64,000 nt of DNA from WRGT01 sp964450405. Lineage in GTDB: Bacteria; Spirochaetota; UBA4802; UBA5550. Made by a program: the position numbers and the translations under genes. Shown here piece after piece: positions 33,845 through 42,400 of this stretch. Each line of letters opens with the position of its first letter. Position 1 is the first letter of the stretch. The notes under the pieces were generated by a model. It saw nothing but the letters and a program-made list of their open reading frames with translations. It was not told where the DNA came from and did no database searches. Where the stretch lies: assembly GCA_964450405.1 (NCBI GenBank), contig CAYVCQ010000019.1, positions 1-64,000 on the forward strand. The letters are read 5' to 3'.

Positions 33845-34138
33845 TTACTTCATCTCAACATATTCAAAAGAACTTCTTGTGTAAGGAGCTTCCATCATCT
33901 CGACGGTGTTCTCTTTCCATCTTTTGTAGTGAGCTGTCTCACGGTGTTTATTCTGATCTTCAACTGAGTGAAACATCTCGAATAAAACAAATTTATTCTC
34001 TGCGTCGAGATCTTTAAAAAACTCAAAACGTTTTACTCCCGGTTCTTTAACACTGTTGGAAACATTGTCATTGGTGAATTTTATGAAATCTCCAATGCAT
34101 TCTTTTTTTATTGTAAGATAGATTTGTACAATTACCAT
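33845..34138 (-). CDS. Antibiotic biosynthesis monooxygenase (ABM) domain protein
   Basis: A 97-residue protein with a GGAG site upstream of the ATG. The ferredoxin-like ABM fold is seen in IYLTIKKECIGDFIKFTNDN, KEPGVKRFEFFKD, KFVLFEMFHSVEDQNKHRETAHYKRW. The H-x3-H spacing and the ETAHY motif are common in ABM/LsrG-type proteins. These are small dimeric enzymes that act on quinones or reactive carbonyls without cofactors. The substrate cannot be named. It is a single gene, about 80 nt upstream of the end of the MNT gene. Confidence 0.82.
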   Translation of the reverse strand: MVIVQIYLTIKKECIGDFIKFTNDNVSNSVKEPGVKRFEFFKDLDAENKFVLFEMFHSVEDQNKHRETAHYKRWKENTVEMMEAPYTRSSFEYVEMK

Positions 34139-34219
34139 TTTTTTTCTCCTTAAGAATTATTTTAGTTATAGTTATACTGTCTTCGAAATATGGCACTGAA
34201 TGCCTGGTGATTTGAAGAT

Positions 34220-34537
34220 TTATATTATTTGAATACCGGTTTTAATAATCTCGTTTGCTAGCGGATTTGCTTCTGTAAAATCTTCTCTACTAAATGGAAT
34301 AACTTCAATCATAGTTGATACGTGGCGGGTGCAAGCACGTATTTTGTCTCTGTCTTTTATTCTGTTCCCTGTAAATATTTCTGAGATAAGCGCAATATCT
34401 ATATCACTCCATTCGTTCGAAGTTCCTTTTGAATAACTGCCAAAAAGAAATGCCTTGTCAATTTTAATATGGTGTTCATTTAAAGAAGATATATAATTAT
34501 CAATTATGGATTTAATTGTGTCCGGGATTTTATCCAT
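34220..34537 (-). CDS. MNT-type nucleotidyltransferase (probable antitoxin)
   Basis: A 105-residue minimal nucleotidyltransferase. The motif G33-S34-Y-S-K-G-T with S44-D45-I-D47 gives the two catalytic aspartates, and the acid in TMIEVIPFS could be the third. Such MNT proteins pair with HEPN proteins; in characterised HEPN-MNT systems the MNT protein adds nucleotides to HEPN and silences it. It overlaps the HEPN gene by 34 nt and lies downstream of it. Confidence 0.85.
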   Translation of the reverse strand: MDKIPDTIKSIIDNYISSLNEHHIKIDKAFLFGSYSKGTSNEWSDIDIALISEIFTGNRIKDRDKIRACTRHVSTMIEVIPFSREDFTEANPLANEIIKTGIQII

Positions 34538-34905
34538 ATAAAAAGCTCCTTGATTTTATGAAAATATTCACTTGTAAATTCTTTTGTGCAGACCTCATAA
34601 AATGAAAATTTGTAATCGGGATAGCGTGCGTCAATATTAAAATCATTTATCCGGTCAAGCAGGTCAATCTGCTCCTCCGTTGCAACGATTCCAGATAATT
34701 CAGCCAGACGGGTGAGGTTGTGAATTTTAGGAGGAATGGAATTATTATGTTTCAAAACATAGAAGGCTTTTAATCCCTTTTCTATAACTATATGACAAAT
34801 GAATAAGCACCAGTCATATTTTCCTGAAATAAAAAGAGTTTCTGCGGTCTCAAGATCATGCTCGGCACTTTCAATCCAGTAATTGATATGTTCCTTCGTA
34901 TTCAT
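34504..34905 (-). CDS. HEPN-domain protein (partner of MNT)
   Basis: A 133-residue all-helical protein of HEPN type: YWIESAEHDLETAETLFISG at the N-terminus, CHIVIEKGLKAFYV, PPKIHNLTRLAELSG and the DARYPDY segment. The ribonuclease motif RX4-6H is not seen, so this is probably the group without RNase activity or with altered chemistry. The pair HEPN-MNT is usual for toxin-antitoxin or signalling modules. The gene start is ATG 34905 in a promoterless-looking AT-rich stretch; the divergent Fur-family promoter lies 120 nt away. Confidence 0.82.
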   Translation of the reverse strand: MNTKEHINYWIESAEHDLETAETLFISGKYDWCLFICHIVIEKGLKAFYVLKHNNSIPPKIHNLTRLAELSGIVATEEQIDLLDRINDFNIDARYPDYKFSFYEVCTKEFTSEYFHKIKELFIWIKSRTQLNP

Positions 34906-35026
34906 GGTTTGATTTTTAATAAATTTGGGTAGATTGTCAAATTAATTATTGTTTTATGTTTAATTATTCAGGTTCTCGGGCTCATAGATTTAAAGTGAAA
35001 ACAGCCGGAGCACATTGATAATTAAC

Positions 35027-35060
35027 TTGACATATTACTTCAGTTGCAAATAGTTTGCAC
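35027..35060 (+). promoter_or_regulatory. Promoter with palindromic Fur-type operator
   Basis: TTGACA (35027-35032) is a consensus -35. The -10 region about 17-18 nt on is covered by the palindrome TTGCAAAtagTTTGCAC (35044-35060), in which TGCAAA and TTTGCA are exact complements around a 3-nt spacer. It is just upstream of the Fur-family gene and its transporter, so it is probably the metal-dependent autoregulatory site. Confidence 0.6.
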
Positions 35061-35085
35061 TTGGACTTTTATTATCCGGGGCGTT

Positions 35086-35502
35086 ATGAAAGAATATACA
35101 TCACAATTACTTCTTGGCGAAAAAAGAATTAAAGTAACTAAACAGAGAGTTACTGTTCTTAATCATATACTCTCGCGGGATTCATCTTTCTGCGCCAATG
35201 ATCTTTTCGATGAACTTAAAGGGAAGATGGATCTTGTTACCATTTACCGCAATCTGCTTATGCTATGCAGAGAGGGCATTCTCCGAGAGGTAATGAATAA
35301 AAGCGGGAGACAGTATTTTGAATTATCCTCACCGCAAAATCCTGTCCATCCGCATTTCTACTGCAGCGCATGCAGGAAAATTTTCTGTTTAAAAACAAAA
35401 AGTAATTCTTCAGTATCAAAAAAGATTAATACCGGAGATAATTTTATTATTCATGAAACTGTTCTGCAGTACAGCGGTATATGTCCGGCATGTCAGCGAT
35501 AG
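35086..35502 (+). CDS. Fur-family metalloregulator (Zur/PerR-like)
   Basis: The ATG at 35086 gives a 138-residue Fur-family protein; the frame is open upstream but includes the operator. A winged helix (KVTKQRVTVLNHILSRDSSFCANDLFDELK, shortened here to its ends: KVTKQRVTVLNHIL then CANDLFDELK) precedes DLVTIYRNLLMLCREG, and the metal site uses HPHFYCSACRKIFC plus the C-terminal CPACQR, which are the two Cys pairs of the structural zinc. It heads a same-strand unit with a Zn/Mn-type ABC importer, so zinc or manganese control is most likely. Iron cannot be excluded. Confidence 0.88.
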   Translation: MKEYTSQLLLGEKRIKVTKQRVTVLNHILSRDSSFCANDLFDELKGKMDLVTIYRNLLMLCREGILREVMNKSGRQYFELSSPQNPVHPHFYCSACRKIFCLKTKSNSSVSKKINTGDNFIIHETVLQYSGICPACQR

Positions 35503-35523
35503 TGTTGTAGCAGTAGATTCTTA

Positions 35524-35556
35524 AACCCCCTTTACTAAGGGGGGCAGGGGGGATTT
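35524..35556. repeat. Short palindromic repeat, CCCCCTTTACTAAGGGGG type
   Basis: A CCCCCTTTACTAAGGGGG hairpin followed by GCAGGGGGGATTT lies between the Fur-family gene and the metal-binding-protein gene. It is the single-arm form of the elements seen at 56576-56700 and 57858-57992. It could partly terminate transcription within the unit. Confidence 0.7.
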
Positions 35557-35579
35557 AAATTAATTCCAAGGTGGGAGTT

Positions 35580-36461
35580 TTGAAGAAAAATAAACTGATC
35601 TCGTTAATGATAATCCTGATTGTTATCTCTGCAGGATGTAAAAAAGAAACACCATCTGCTGCAGTAAATGAATTTCTCATAGTTGCGTCTTTTTATCCTG
35701 TGTATATTATCGCATTGAATGTTGCCGGCGGTATCGATGGAGTGAGAGTTGTGAACATGACACCGCCGGTTACCGGATGTCTCCACGATTACAGTGTAAC
35801 AGCATCCGACATGAAAAATCTTGAGAATGCCGATATATTCATAAGTAATGGTGCAGGAATGGAATCGTTTATGGATAAAATTGCAGGAAAATACCCCGGA
35901 CTGAAGACTGCAGAATTATCCAGGGGGATTTCTCTGATAAAAAATAACGGAACTGAAAATCCTCATATATGGCTTAGTGTGGTTAACTCAATCGCGATGA
36001 CTGAAAACTGTGCGAAGGTGTTGTCCGATGCTGATAAAAAAAATGCAGATCAGTATAAAAAAAATGCCTCAGAATATATAAAACAGCTGAATTCACTAAG
36101 GCTGGAGATGAAAGCAGAACTTGAAAAATACGCCGGGAAGAAAATTATAACTTTCCATGAAGCTTTTCCGTATTTTGCAAAGGAGAATAATTTAGACGTT
36201 GCAGCGGTAATTGAACGTGAACCGGGGAGTGAACCTTCAGCGAGGGAGCTTGCAGATACAATAAATTATATCCGTAAATTAAAAATTAAAACTTTATTTG
36301 CCGAGCCTCAGTATCCTTCATCATCTGCCGATGTAATAGCCCGTGAAACCGGGGGAAAGGTTTATATGCTTGACCCTGCGGTTACCGGTGAAGATAATAA
36401 AGGGGCATATATAAACATAATGAAAAAAAATCTGTCAGTGCTGGCTGGTGCATTCAAATGA
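35580..36461 (+). CDS. Metal ABC transporter substrate-binding lipoprotein (ZnuA-like)
   Basis: A 293-residue protein starting with TTG at 35580 behind AAGGTG; a GTG three codons upstream is the alternative. The lipobox is ISAGC (Cys20). Cluster A-I metal-binding proteins use His residues: CLHDYS near 68, NPHIWLS near 125 and ITFHEAFPYF near 190, and an acidic fourth ligand in EPQYPSSSAD. The signature fits zinc or manganese uptake. No long His-rich loop is present. It overlaps the ATPase gene by 4 nt. A GA repeat spacer with a palindrome separates it from the Fur-family gene. Confidence 0.88.
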   Translation: MKKNKLISLMIILIVISAGCKKETPSAAVNEFLIVASFYPVYIIALNVAGGIDGVRVVNMTPPVTGCLHDYSVTASDMKNLENADIFISNGAGMESFMDKIAGKYPGLKTAELSRGISLIKNNGTENPHIWLSVVNSIAMTENCAKVLSDADKKNADQYKKNASEYIKQLNSLRLEMKAELEKYAGKKIITFHEAFPYFAKENNLDVAAVIEREPGSEPSARELADTINYIRKLKIKTLFAEPQYPSSSADVIARETGGKVYMLDPAVTGEDNKGAYINIMKKNLSVLAGAFK

Positions 36462-37264
36462 AAAATAACGGCAGGCATAAATGCAGTATGGATGGAACAT
36501 GCGATCAGTGCGCTACATATATTGAAGGTGTGTCTGTAAACTATAACGGTGTTAAAGCTGTTGACAATATCGACTTCAGATTTTCATGCGGGGAACTTAC
36601 GGCAATTATCGGTCCTAACGGCGGAGGGAAGAGTTCTATATTAAAGGCAATTCTTGGTGAAGTTGAGTACAGGGGAAGTATAGGTTTCTGCTCTACCTCG
36701 GGCAATGGTGCCAGGCCGCGAATAGGATATGTTCCGCAAAAGGTGTCAATTCAGCCCGATTCTCCAATCAGTGTGCTGGACCTGATGCTCCTTTCTCAAG
36801 GGTATCTCGGTGCATGGCTGCATGTCTCAAGGAAAAAGAAAAAAGAGATGATAGATCTTCTTGCAATTGTATCTGCGGATAATCTTGCAGAGAGAAGAGT
36901 GGGAGAACTTTCCGGAGGGGAGCTTCAGAGAGTTCTTCTTGCATGTTCGCTCAATCCTCTCCCTGATCTGCTTCTCCTGGATGAGCCTGTATCTGCGGTC
37001 GATGTAAAGGGGATGGAGTCGTTCTATGAAATTATCTGTAATCTCAGGAAGGTTTTTCATATGTCAATAGTTCTTGTGACGCACGATATCGGTGCAATTG
37101 CTCCACACGCGGATAAAATGATTCTGATAAATAAAAAAATATATGCAATGGGTGATCCCATGCACGTTCTAAAACACCCGGAGTTTAGAAAACAGATGGG
37201 GAGTGTTTATCCTTTTTTTACTAAAGTACTAAAAGATACTCACTCGTCCGGTGTCAGGTTATGA
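36458..37264 (+). CDS. Metal ABC transporter ATP-binding protein (ZnuC-like)
   Basis: A 268-residue ATPase with Walker A GPNGGGKSS, signature LSGGELQR, Walker B LLLLDEPVSAVD and switch LVTHDIG. The domain is of the Zn/Mn importer type. An unusual 20-residue N-terminal extension carries H7, C9, C15 and C18 (HKCSMDGTCDQC), ahead of the normal start of the domain at YIEGVSVNY. This could bind metal. The overlap with both neighbours (ATGA) shows tight coupling. Whether zinc or manganese is carried is not decided. Confidence 0.92.
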   Translation: MKNNGRHKCSMDGTCDQCATYIEGVSVNYNGVKAVDNIDFRFSCGELTAIIGPNGGGKSSILKAILGEVEYRGSIGFCSTSGNGARPRIGYVPQKVSIQPDSPISVLDLMLLSQGYLGAWLHVSRKKKKEMIDLLAIVSADNLAERRVGELSGGELQRVLLACSLNPLPDLLLLDEPVSAVDVKGMESFYEIICNLRKVFHMSIVLVTHDIGAIAPHADKMILINKKIYAMGDPMHVLKHPEFRKQMGSVYPFFTKVLKDTHSSGVRL

Positions 37265-38112
37265 TGGATCTCTGGTATAGAATAATTGAAATGCTTCCAT
37301 TCTCATGGGTGAACTATGAGTTTATGAAAAACGCGCTGCTGTCGGTAATTATTGTTACTCCATGTTTCGGACTTGTGGGGACAATGGTGGTTGGAAACAG
37401 AATGGCTTTCTTTTCCGATGTGATAGGGCATTCGGCTCTTACCGGTATTGCAATAGGGGTGATTATGGGGTTCACCGATGTGCGTCCCGTCATGATTGTA
37501 TTTGCAGTTATTCTATCTGTTGCTATCAATTTGATTCTGGAGAAAACAAAAGCTTCAAGCGATACGGTTATCGGTGTTTTCTCCGCTTCGACAGTTGCTC
37601 TGGGAGTTGCTCTTCTAAGCCGGGGCGGTTCGTTTAACAAGTACTCTGTATTTCTAATCGGGGATATTCTCTCTGTGACACATATGGAAATAGTGTATCT
37701 GGTTCTTCTTCTGTTGTCGGTAATTATTTTCTGGATATTCTTCGGGAGCTATCTTGCTTTGATAAGCGTAGACCCGGCATTGGCATATAATAGAATTATC
37801 TCACCCTTTGTCGTGAGAACTCTTTTTTCTGTACTTGTTGCGCTTGTGGTTATTCTCTCAATCAGATGGGTGGGTCTGCTGATTATAAATTCATTGTTTA
37901 TACTCCCCGCTGCGTCAGCTAGACTTTTGTCCGGTTCACTTAAGGGATATTATTTCAGATCGATGTTTATCAGCCTGATATCGGGAGTTTCGGGCCTGAT
38001 TATATCTTTTTATACAGGAAGTGCCTGCGGAGCATCGATTGTTCTTTGCTCGGCCGCGATATACATTTTTGTGCTTTTAGTTAAGGGTATAAGACGGGGT
38101 GTTCACGGGTGA
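37261..38112 (+). CDS. Metal ABC transporter permease (ZnuB-like)
   Basis: A 283-residue permease with eight or nine hydrophobic segments, as expected for the ABC-3 family. MAFFSDVIGHSALTGIAIG and RWVGLLIINSLFILPAASARLL are conserved coupling regions. It is the final gene of the importer unit, overlapping the ATPase gene by 4 nt, and is followed by a paired-hairpin repeat and then the sulfatase-fold gene. The substrate follows from the binding protein: zinc or manganese. Confidence 0.92.
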   Translation: MMDLWYRIIEMLPFSWVNYEFMKNALLSVIIVTPCFGLVGTMVVGNRMAFFSDVIGHSALTGIAIGVIMGFTDVRPVMIVFAVILSVAINLILEKTKASSDTVIGVFSASTVALGVALLSRGGSFNKYSVFLIGDILSVTHMEIVYLVLLLLSVIIFWIFFGSYLALISVDPALAYNRIISPFVVRTLFSVLVALVVILSIRWVGLLIINSLFILPAASARLLSGSLKGYYFRSMFISLISGVSGLIISFYTGSACGASIVLCSAAIYIFVLLVKGIRRGVHG

Positions 38113-38244
38113 GGACTCCTCCGCCCCTATCCGCCCTCCGGGCACCTTTCCCCATGAATGGGGAAAGGGTTATAGAAAGTATAGACCGAAACCTCTCCTC
38201 CCATTCATGGGGGAGATGTCACGTAGTTACAGAGTGGGCGGGTG
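38111..38244. repeat. Intergenic repeat with two mirror-image hairpins
   Basis: Hairpin 1 pairs CCTTTCCCC (38145) with GGGGAAAGG (38160-38168) around ATGAAT. Hairpin 2 pairs ctcctccc with gggggag around ATTCAT (about 38193-38215). The two loops are complementary, and the outer ends (ACGGGTGAGG, GGGCGGGTGAG) are similar. This could end transcription after the permease gene. Confidence 0.65.
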
Positions 38245-38344
38245 AGTTTAATCTTTTCGATTAATATTCTCTTTTGAACAAAAAAATATTTGAAAAATAC
38301 AGCACTCATTATGACGTTGTAGCATAAATTACAAGGAGCAGCAC

Positions 38345-40282
38345 ATGCAGCGCAGATTTAAAAAATTTTTTTACAGCAATACCGCGGGAGTCGTTAACCT
38401 GTTTCTCTGGTCGGGGCTTTTTACTGTTTATCTGCTTTATGACAGGTACAACGGAAGCATTGACGGAGATTTGACTCTTACCTATATATATTTGTTTACA
38501 TCAATAATTGTACTCAATGCGGTTCTTTTTTATATATTACGATTTTTATTATCTTTTTTTAAATATGGTCCCATGGCAGCCTACCTGATTTCAAATATTA
38601 TGATAACAATGATTTTCTTTGTAAATAATATGGCAGTGATGGTGTATGGCAAACAGCTCGGTTCCGAGGGTGTGGTCATGGCCTACCGCGGGTGGATTGG
38701 CGGAGAGATGGGGGATTTTACATCCAGCGTTATCAAGCTTGTAATCTTTGTAAGTCTTTACCTGCTTCTGTTTTACGGACTTTATCGTCTGCTGAATAAT
38801 ATTCTATCGGGGAGATCTCTGGAATTCAGTTCATCACTGATCTCTGTAGCTATAATTTTTCTGCTGGCATTTATACTTCACTTCAGACTTGTCGCTCTTG
38901 CAGATACCGATTCAAAAATGAATTTAATGAAGAATAAAATTCCATGGCAGTCCATTACCGGTTTTCCGGAAGACCGTTTTAAGGTGGATGAAGACGGAAA
39001 AAAAGATAAGACCGTTCCGGGACTATTTGCAAATCCGGATTTTCTAGATGAAAAGATGGAACTTGAACAGCTGAAAAAACTAAATCTGGTAAAAGAGAAA
39101 ATTCTTTCACGGAATATAAATGTCAAGTCGCCGATGAATATACTTTTTATTAACATCGAAGGTTTGAGAAGCGATATGCTGAATCCTGCAAACATGCCGT
39201 TTCTTTACAAATTCGGCACAGAGAGAGGATTCATTCTCAAAAAACACTACACCACGGGGAATAATACTCCCGGCAGCCTGTACGGTATGCTCACAGGTCT
39301 TGCTCCATATTATTTTGAACCGCTAAGAGGGAATAAATTTTTAAATATGCCGCTTGAAGTATTAAAGAAGGCCGGTTATGTGCAGTCATTCTTTTATAAC
39401 TCCCCGCTCCAATATGAATATATTCACCGGGATATAATTGAAAAGACACAGAATAAATTTTTCAGAGCTCCCGGAACGAAGAATGATGACTACGGCCCGA
39501 GGGAGATGATCCTGGTTGATAAACTTATTAACGAACTAAAGAGCGATAGAGGGAACAGGCGTTTTGATTATTATTTGATGAACGTTACACACTTTAACTA
39601 CTTCTATCCTGAGGAGTGCAAAAAATATCTTCCGGATTACAACTCGAACTTTACTATCATAAGCGGAACCCAGGAGAAATTTAAGAAGGATAGAGTTGAG
39701 CTGAAGAACAGATATATGAACGCCGTATGTTACACCGATCAGCTTCTCAGAAAGATTATTACCGAGCTGGACAGAATGGGGAGATTAAAAAATACTATTC
39801 TTGTTATCTCCGGGGACCATGGCGAGGAGTTCTGGGAGCATGGAAGTTTTGGTCACACATGGGGTCTTAATAATATACAGATATCTCCGGCAGCGTTAGT
39901 GTATTTTCCGGGCATCAATAAGAACAGTATTAAATATAAATATACCTCGCATCAGGATTTTATGCCCACAGTATTTGATCTTATCGGTATCAGCACCGAT
40001 TGGAGTCTTTTCACTACAGGTAAGTCTCTGGTGAATTACAATGCGGATCTCGATTACGCGATTTCATCTCTCGGTATTCTCGTGAGCTTTAAGAGAAACG
40101 GCTATGCAATCATGGGTAACGGATACAAGGTGCTTTATAAAAACAATATGGATCTAAACAGCTCGCCATATGCTGTTTATGATGATGATGATAAACCACT
40201 TGAAAATTTTGACAAAGGGAAAGTTGCAGATCTGATACTTAAAACAAAGAGTTCAAAGAGACTGGTTGCTCCGAGGATGTAG
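38345..40282 (+). CDS. Membrane sulfatase-fold protein (LTA synthase/YejM-like)
   Basis: A 645-residue protein with five transmembrane helices in the first 190 residues, then a periplasmic alkaline-phosphatase-superfamily domain. The metal and nucleophile blocks are NILFINIEGLRSDML, GNNTPGSLYGMLTG with Thr as the likely nucleophile (about residue 307), and VISGDHGEEFWEHGSFGHT. Use of Thr rather than Cys/Ser means no formylglycine is needed. LTA synthase moves glycerol phosphate from lipid to polymer; YejM relatives act on outer-membrane lipids. The lineage of this one is not settled by eye. GGAG precedes the ATG. Confidence 0.85.
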   Translation: MQRRFKKFFYSNTAGVVNLFLWSGLFTVYLLYDRYNGSIDGDLTLTYIYLFTSIIVLNAVLFYILRFLLSFFKYGPMAAYLISNIMITMIFFVNNMAVMVYGKQLGSEGVVMAYRGWIGGEMGDFTSSVIKLVIFVSLYLLLFYGLYRLLNNILSGRSLEFSSSLISVAIIFLLAFILHFRLVALADTDSKMNLMKNKIPWQSITGFPEDRFKVDEDGKKDKTVPGLFANPDFLDEKMELEQLKKLNLVKEKILSRNINVKSPMNILFINIEGLRSDMLNPANMPFLYKFGTERGFILKKHYTTGNNTPGSLYGMLTGLAPYYFEPLRGNKFLNMPLEVLKKAGYVQSFFYNSPLQYEYIHRDIIEKTQNKFFRAPGTKNDDYGPREMILVDKLINELKSDRGNRRFDYYLMNVTHFNYFYPEECKKYLPDYNSNFTIISGTQEKFKKDRVELKNRYMNAVCYTDQLLRKIITELDRMGRLKNTILVISGDHGEEFWEHGSFGHTWGLNNIQISPAALVYFPGINKNSIKYKYTSHQDFMPTVFDLIGISTDWSLFTTGKSLVNYNADLDYAISSLGILVSFKRNGYAIMGNGYKVLYKNNMDLNSSPYAVYDDDDKPLENFDKGKVADLILKTKSSKRLVAPRM

Positions 40283-40341
40283 TATTGAACAAAAAAATAA
40301 TCATAACTCTTAATGCATAATCTTAGTTTCCTGACACCCAC

Positions 40342-40507
40342 GGCCCCCTATCCCCCGGAGGGGGCACCGAGTATATCGGTTATTCCGCAATATATCGATT
40401 CCAATACTCATAAGGAATTCATCCCTGTATCTTTCGTATTCTTTTTGTGAATTATAAATTCATTAATAATTTCTCTTTTGCGTGCCCCCTCCGGGGGACA
40501 GGGGGAT
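40342..40507. repeat. Long-loop palindrome, CCCCCTCCGGGGG family
   Basis: Left arm GGCCCCCTATCCCCCGGAGG and onward (40342-40367) matches the complement of the right arm (40482-40507) with two or three mismatches; about 115 nt lie between. Same arm family as at 11318 and 44424, but with a loop long enough to hold short open frames. It sits between the convergent sulfatase-fold and M14 peptidase genes. Confidence 0.75.
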
Positions 40508-40564
40508 TTTGGGGCTTGGGGTTAAGCCATCAAGTCAGGTGGAGAAACTGGAATAAACCACCTC

Positions 40565-41350
40565 TCAGTAATTTACAGCCTCGATCAATGCCTCTATTAT
40601 TTTCTTATAGTCCGGTTCTTTATCTACTCCGCAAAGTTCAAATGTTATTCCCATCACTTTGTAATCAAGAGATGATTTAAAACTTCCAAGAGATCCAGGC
40701 GTAAGATATCCTATATCATAAGATATGGGGATTCCTGTTATCTCTGACATTTTCTGTAGAAGTTCAGCTGGAACTTTGTCGTCGGGATAAATTGTGTTGA
40801 ACGGCTGGTGCATCTGTATTATCAGGTCAGGTCTGTAGTCTTCAATAGCATTTGCAGTCAGAACGGTTTCAGGTTCCGACGCAGGGAGCTTTCCGGGATT
40901 GTTGTAGAACTTTACATATTCAGGCGTCCATGTGGTGCTCGGGAAGTTCCGGTTAAGGTCGACCTTTCGGCCGTTTGTCCGTCTTCCGGTGATAAGTCCG
41001 TCGGGATTGAGGCATGGGATAATAAGTACACGGTTCTTTATTGATGAAGGATTCTTTTTGATGTATTGTGCAAACTTCAGTGCCGAGATAAAACCTGAAG
41101 GTTCATCTCCGTGCATCCCTCCGATAATCATTGTGAGCTTTTTACCTGAACCGAATTCCTTATAGTAAATTCTGTTATTCCAGTTTGATCTTCCAAGAAC
41201 TTTCCACTTGATATTTGAGGAGGGGAGTCCCCGGTATGTGATTATTGCTTTTTTTAAAATTGCGTTCTGTTTTTTATATGAAATAGCCATGGAGTCGTTA
41301 ATAACTAAACAGCAGAGGGTCAGAGCAAGGGTTAAGTTTTTTATATTCAT
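40565..41350 (-). CDS. M14-family zinc carboxypeptidase (MpaA-like)
   Basis: A 261-residue protein with a signal peptide (residues 1-22). Zinc ligands and nearby residues are GGMHGDEPSG (His and Glu), IPCLNPDGLITGRRTNGRKV and DLNRNFP, QMHQPFNT with the third His, and GITFELCG with the catalytic Glu. This is a complete M14 set. Short bacterial members such as MpaA cut muropeptides (L-Ala-D-Glu-mDAP), so a cell-wall recycling role is plausible but here the protein appears to be exported. Confidence 0.88.
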   Translation of the reverse strand: MNIKNLTLALTLCCLVINDSMAISYKKQNAILKKAIITYRGLPSSNIKWKVLGRSNWNNRIYYKEFGSGKKLTMIIGGMHGDEPSGFISALKFAQYIKKNPSSIKNRVLIIPCLNPDGLITGRRTNGRKVDLNRNFPSTTWTPEYVKFYNNPGKLPASEPETVLTANAIEDYRPDLIIQMHQPFNTIYPDDKVPAELLQKMSEITGIPISYDIGYLTPGSLGSFKSSLDYKVMGITFELCGVDKEPDYKKIIEALIEAVNY

Positions 41351-41636
41351 AATTTTTAATCGGAGTCCTGCAGGAATAATTTATTCTTTTTTCTGTTTAC
41401 AAAAGAAAGATGATTTAAAAATGATAGATAAATGAAATCCTTTGCAATCACTTTTTACAACAGCTCTCAAACACTGGGGGGACTTATACCCTAGGCACCC
41501 TGAATCCTCCGGATGGGAACTTCTCCGACCGGTATTAGATTCAGATAATGATGCGGGTACAAGTCAGATCACTCGAGGTGGACTTATGTTATTTATGTTG
41601 GTTGAATGACGGATGAGTTATATGATTTAGAGGGGC

Positions 41637-41708
41637 AAGGGGCGGCAGCCCCTTAAAAGCTCCCCGCAGGGGCACCTGCGGCTGGCGGGACGGAGTTCCC
41701 GCAGCTGC
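41637..41708 (+). repeat. Three-hairpin intergenic element, copy 2
   Basis: Hairpin 1: AAGGGGC (41637) with GCCCCTT (41648). Hairpin 2: CCGCAGG with CCTGCGG (41664-41681). Hairpin 3: GCGGGA (41685) with TCCCGC (41697-41702), loop CGGAGT inside the shared ACGGAGTT. Order and spacing match copy 1. It ends 22 nt before the YkgJ-type start codon. In the rest of the gap, 41351-41636, I see no gene; it holds only weakly structured sequence. Confidence 0.75.
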
Positions 41709-41730
41709 CATAAATATACAGGAAAATGTT

Positions 41731-42261
41731 ATGAATGAAATGAAATCAATTCAGTTGTACAAATCTCTCATAGAAAAACTGAATGCACATGAACTGAAAC
41801 TTATCAATAAATACGGTGAATATATAAGCTGCATAAAAGGGTGCGACCAGTGCTGTATACTTGAGAGCGTATTCCCGATAGATGCATTTGCAATATACAA
41901 TGCCGTAGAATCGGGAGAGATAGATAATGAAACATTAAACTTCGATGAAACTCCTCGAAAGTGTGTATTCCTGAATGATGGGCTCTGTTCCATATACTCC
42001 GCAAGACCTGTTATCTGCAGAACTCATGGTTATCCTGTACTGGTTGACGGCAAGGCTGATTTCTGTCCGGAAAACTTTAAGGATCTTAAAACAATCGATT
42101 CGGAATTTATACTTGATCTGGAAAATCTGAACAAGGCCCTTGCCTCGATAAACATTATCTTTCAGCGGGAGATTGAAGAGGGGGAATTGTTTCTTAAAGA
42201 GCGCATTACTCTGAAGGAGCTGAAGGAGTATATAATGGAGATTTTTGATTACCGCAGATAA
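41731..42261 (+). CDS. YkgJ-family cysteine-cluster protein (putative zinc or iron chelating)
   Basis: A 176-residue protein. The Cys pattern is the family's: ISCIKGCDQCCI near residue 40 and RKCVFLNDGLCSIYSARPVICRTHG near 80-110, giving eight Cys in CxxxCxxCC and CxxxxxxxCxxYxxRPxxCR order. Such proteins are thought to bind a metal or Fe-S centre; a specific function is not proven. The start is ATG with weak AGGA. It is a lone gene, preceded by the three-hairpin element and followed by an inverted repeat and the B12 riboswitch. Confidence 0.85.
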   Translation: MNEMKSIQLYKSLIEKLNAHELKLINKYGEYISCIKGCDQCCILESVFPIDAFAIYNAVESGEIDNETLNFDETPRKCVFLNDGLCSIYSARPVICRTHGYPVLVDGKADFCPENFKDLKTIDSEFILDLENLNKALASINIIFQREIEEGELFLKERITLKELKEYIMEIFDYRR

Positions 42262-42264
42262 ATT

Positions 42265-42368
42265 GTCTGAACCCTGATTTACTAGATTAAAAGATTATTA
42301 TGATATGGAAGAAGTAAATATTTTATAAATCTTGTAAATCCTTTAATCCTGCGAATCAAGGTTCAGAC
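42265..42368. repeat. Inverted intergenic repeat, GTCTGAACCCTGATTT type
   Basis: GTCTGAACCCTGATTT (42265-42280) and GAATCAAGGTTCAGAC (42353-42368) are near-complements, with inner segments agattaaaagatt and aaatcctttaatcct also related. It starts just after the YkgJ-type stop codon and ends before the cobalamin promoter, so it may insulate the two. Confidence 0.7.
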
Positions 42369-42400
42369 AGGTAATTCAATTTCTCCTCAAATAAAAAACA

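Noticed and set aside
38345..40282. Formylglycine-dependent sulfatase
   Set aside because: The nucleophile position is Thr in GNNTPG, as in LTA-synthase-like enzymes, not CxPxR.
41470..41600. Possible tRNA or other RNA gene between the M14 peptidase and YkgJ genes
   Set aside because: I could not form a cloverleaf and found no TTCRANY arm in the stretch; it is reported as empty apart from the three-hairpin element.
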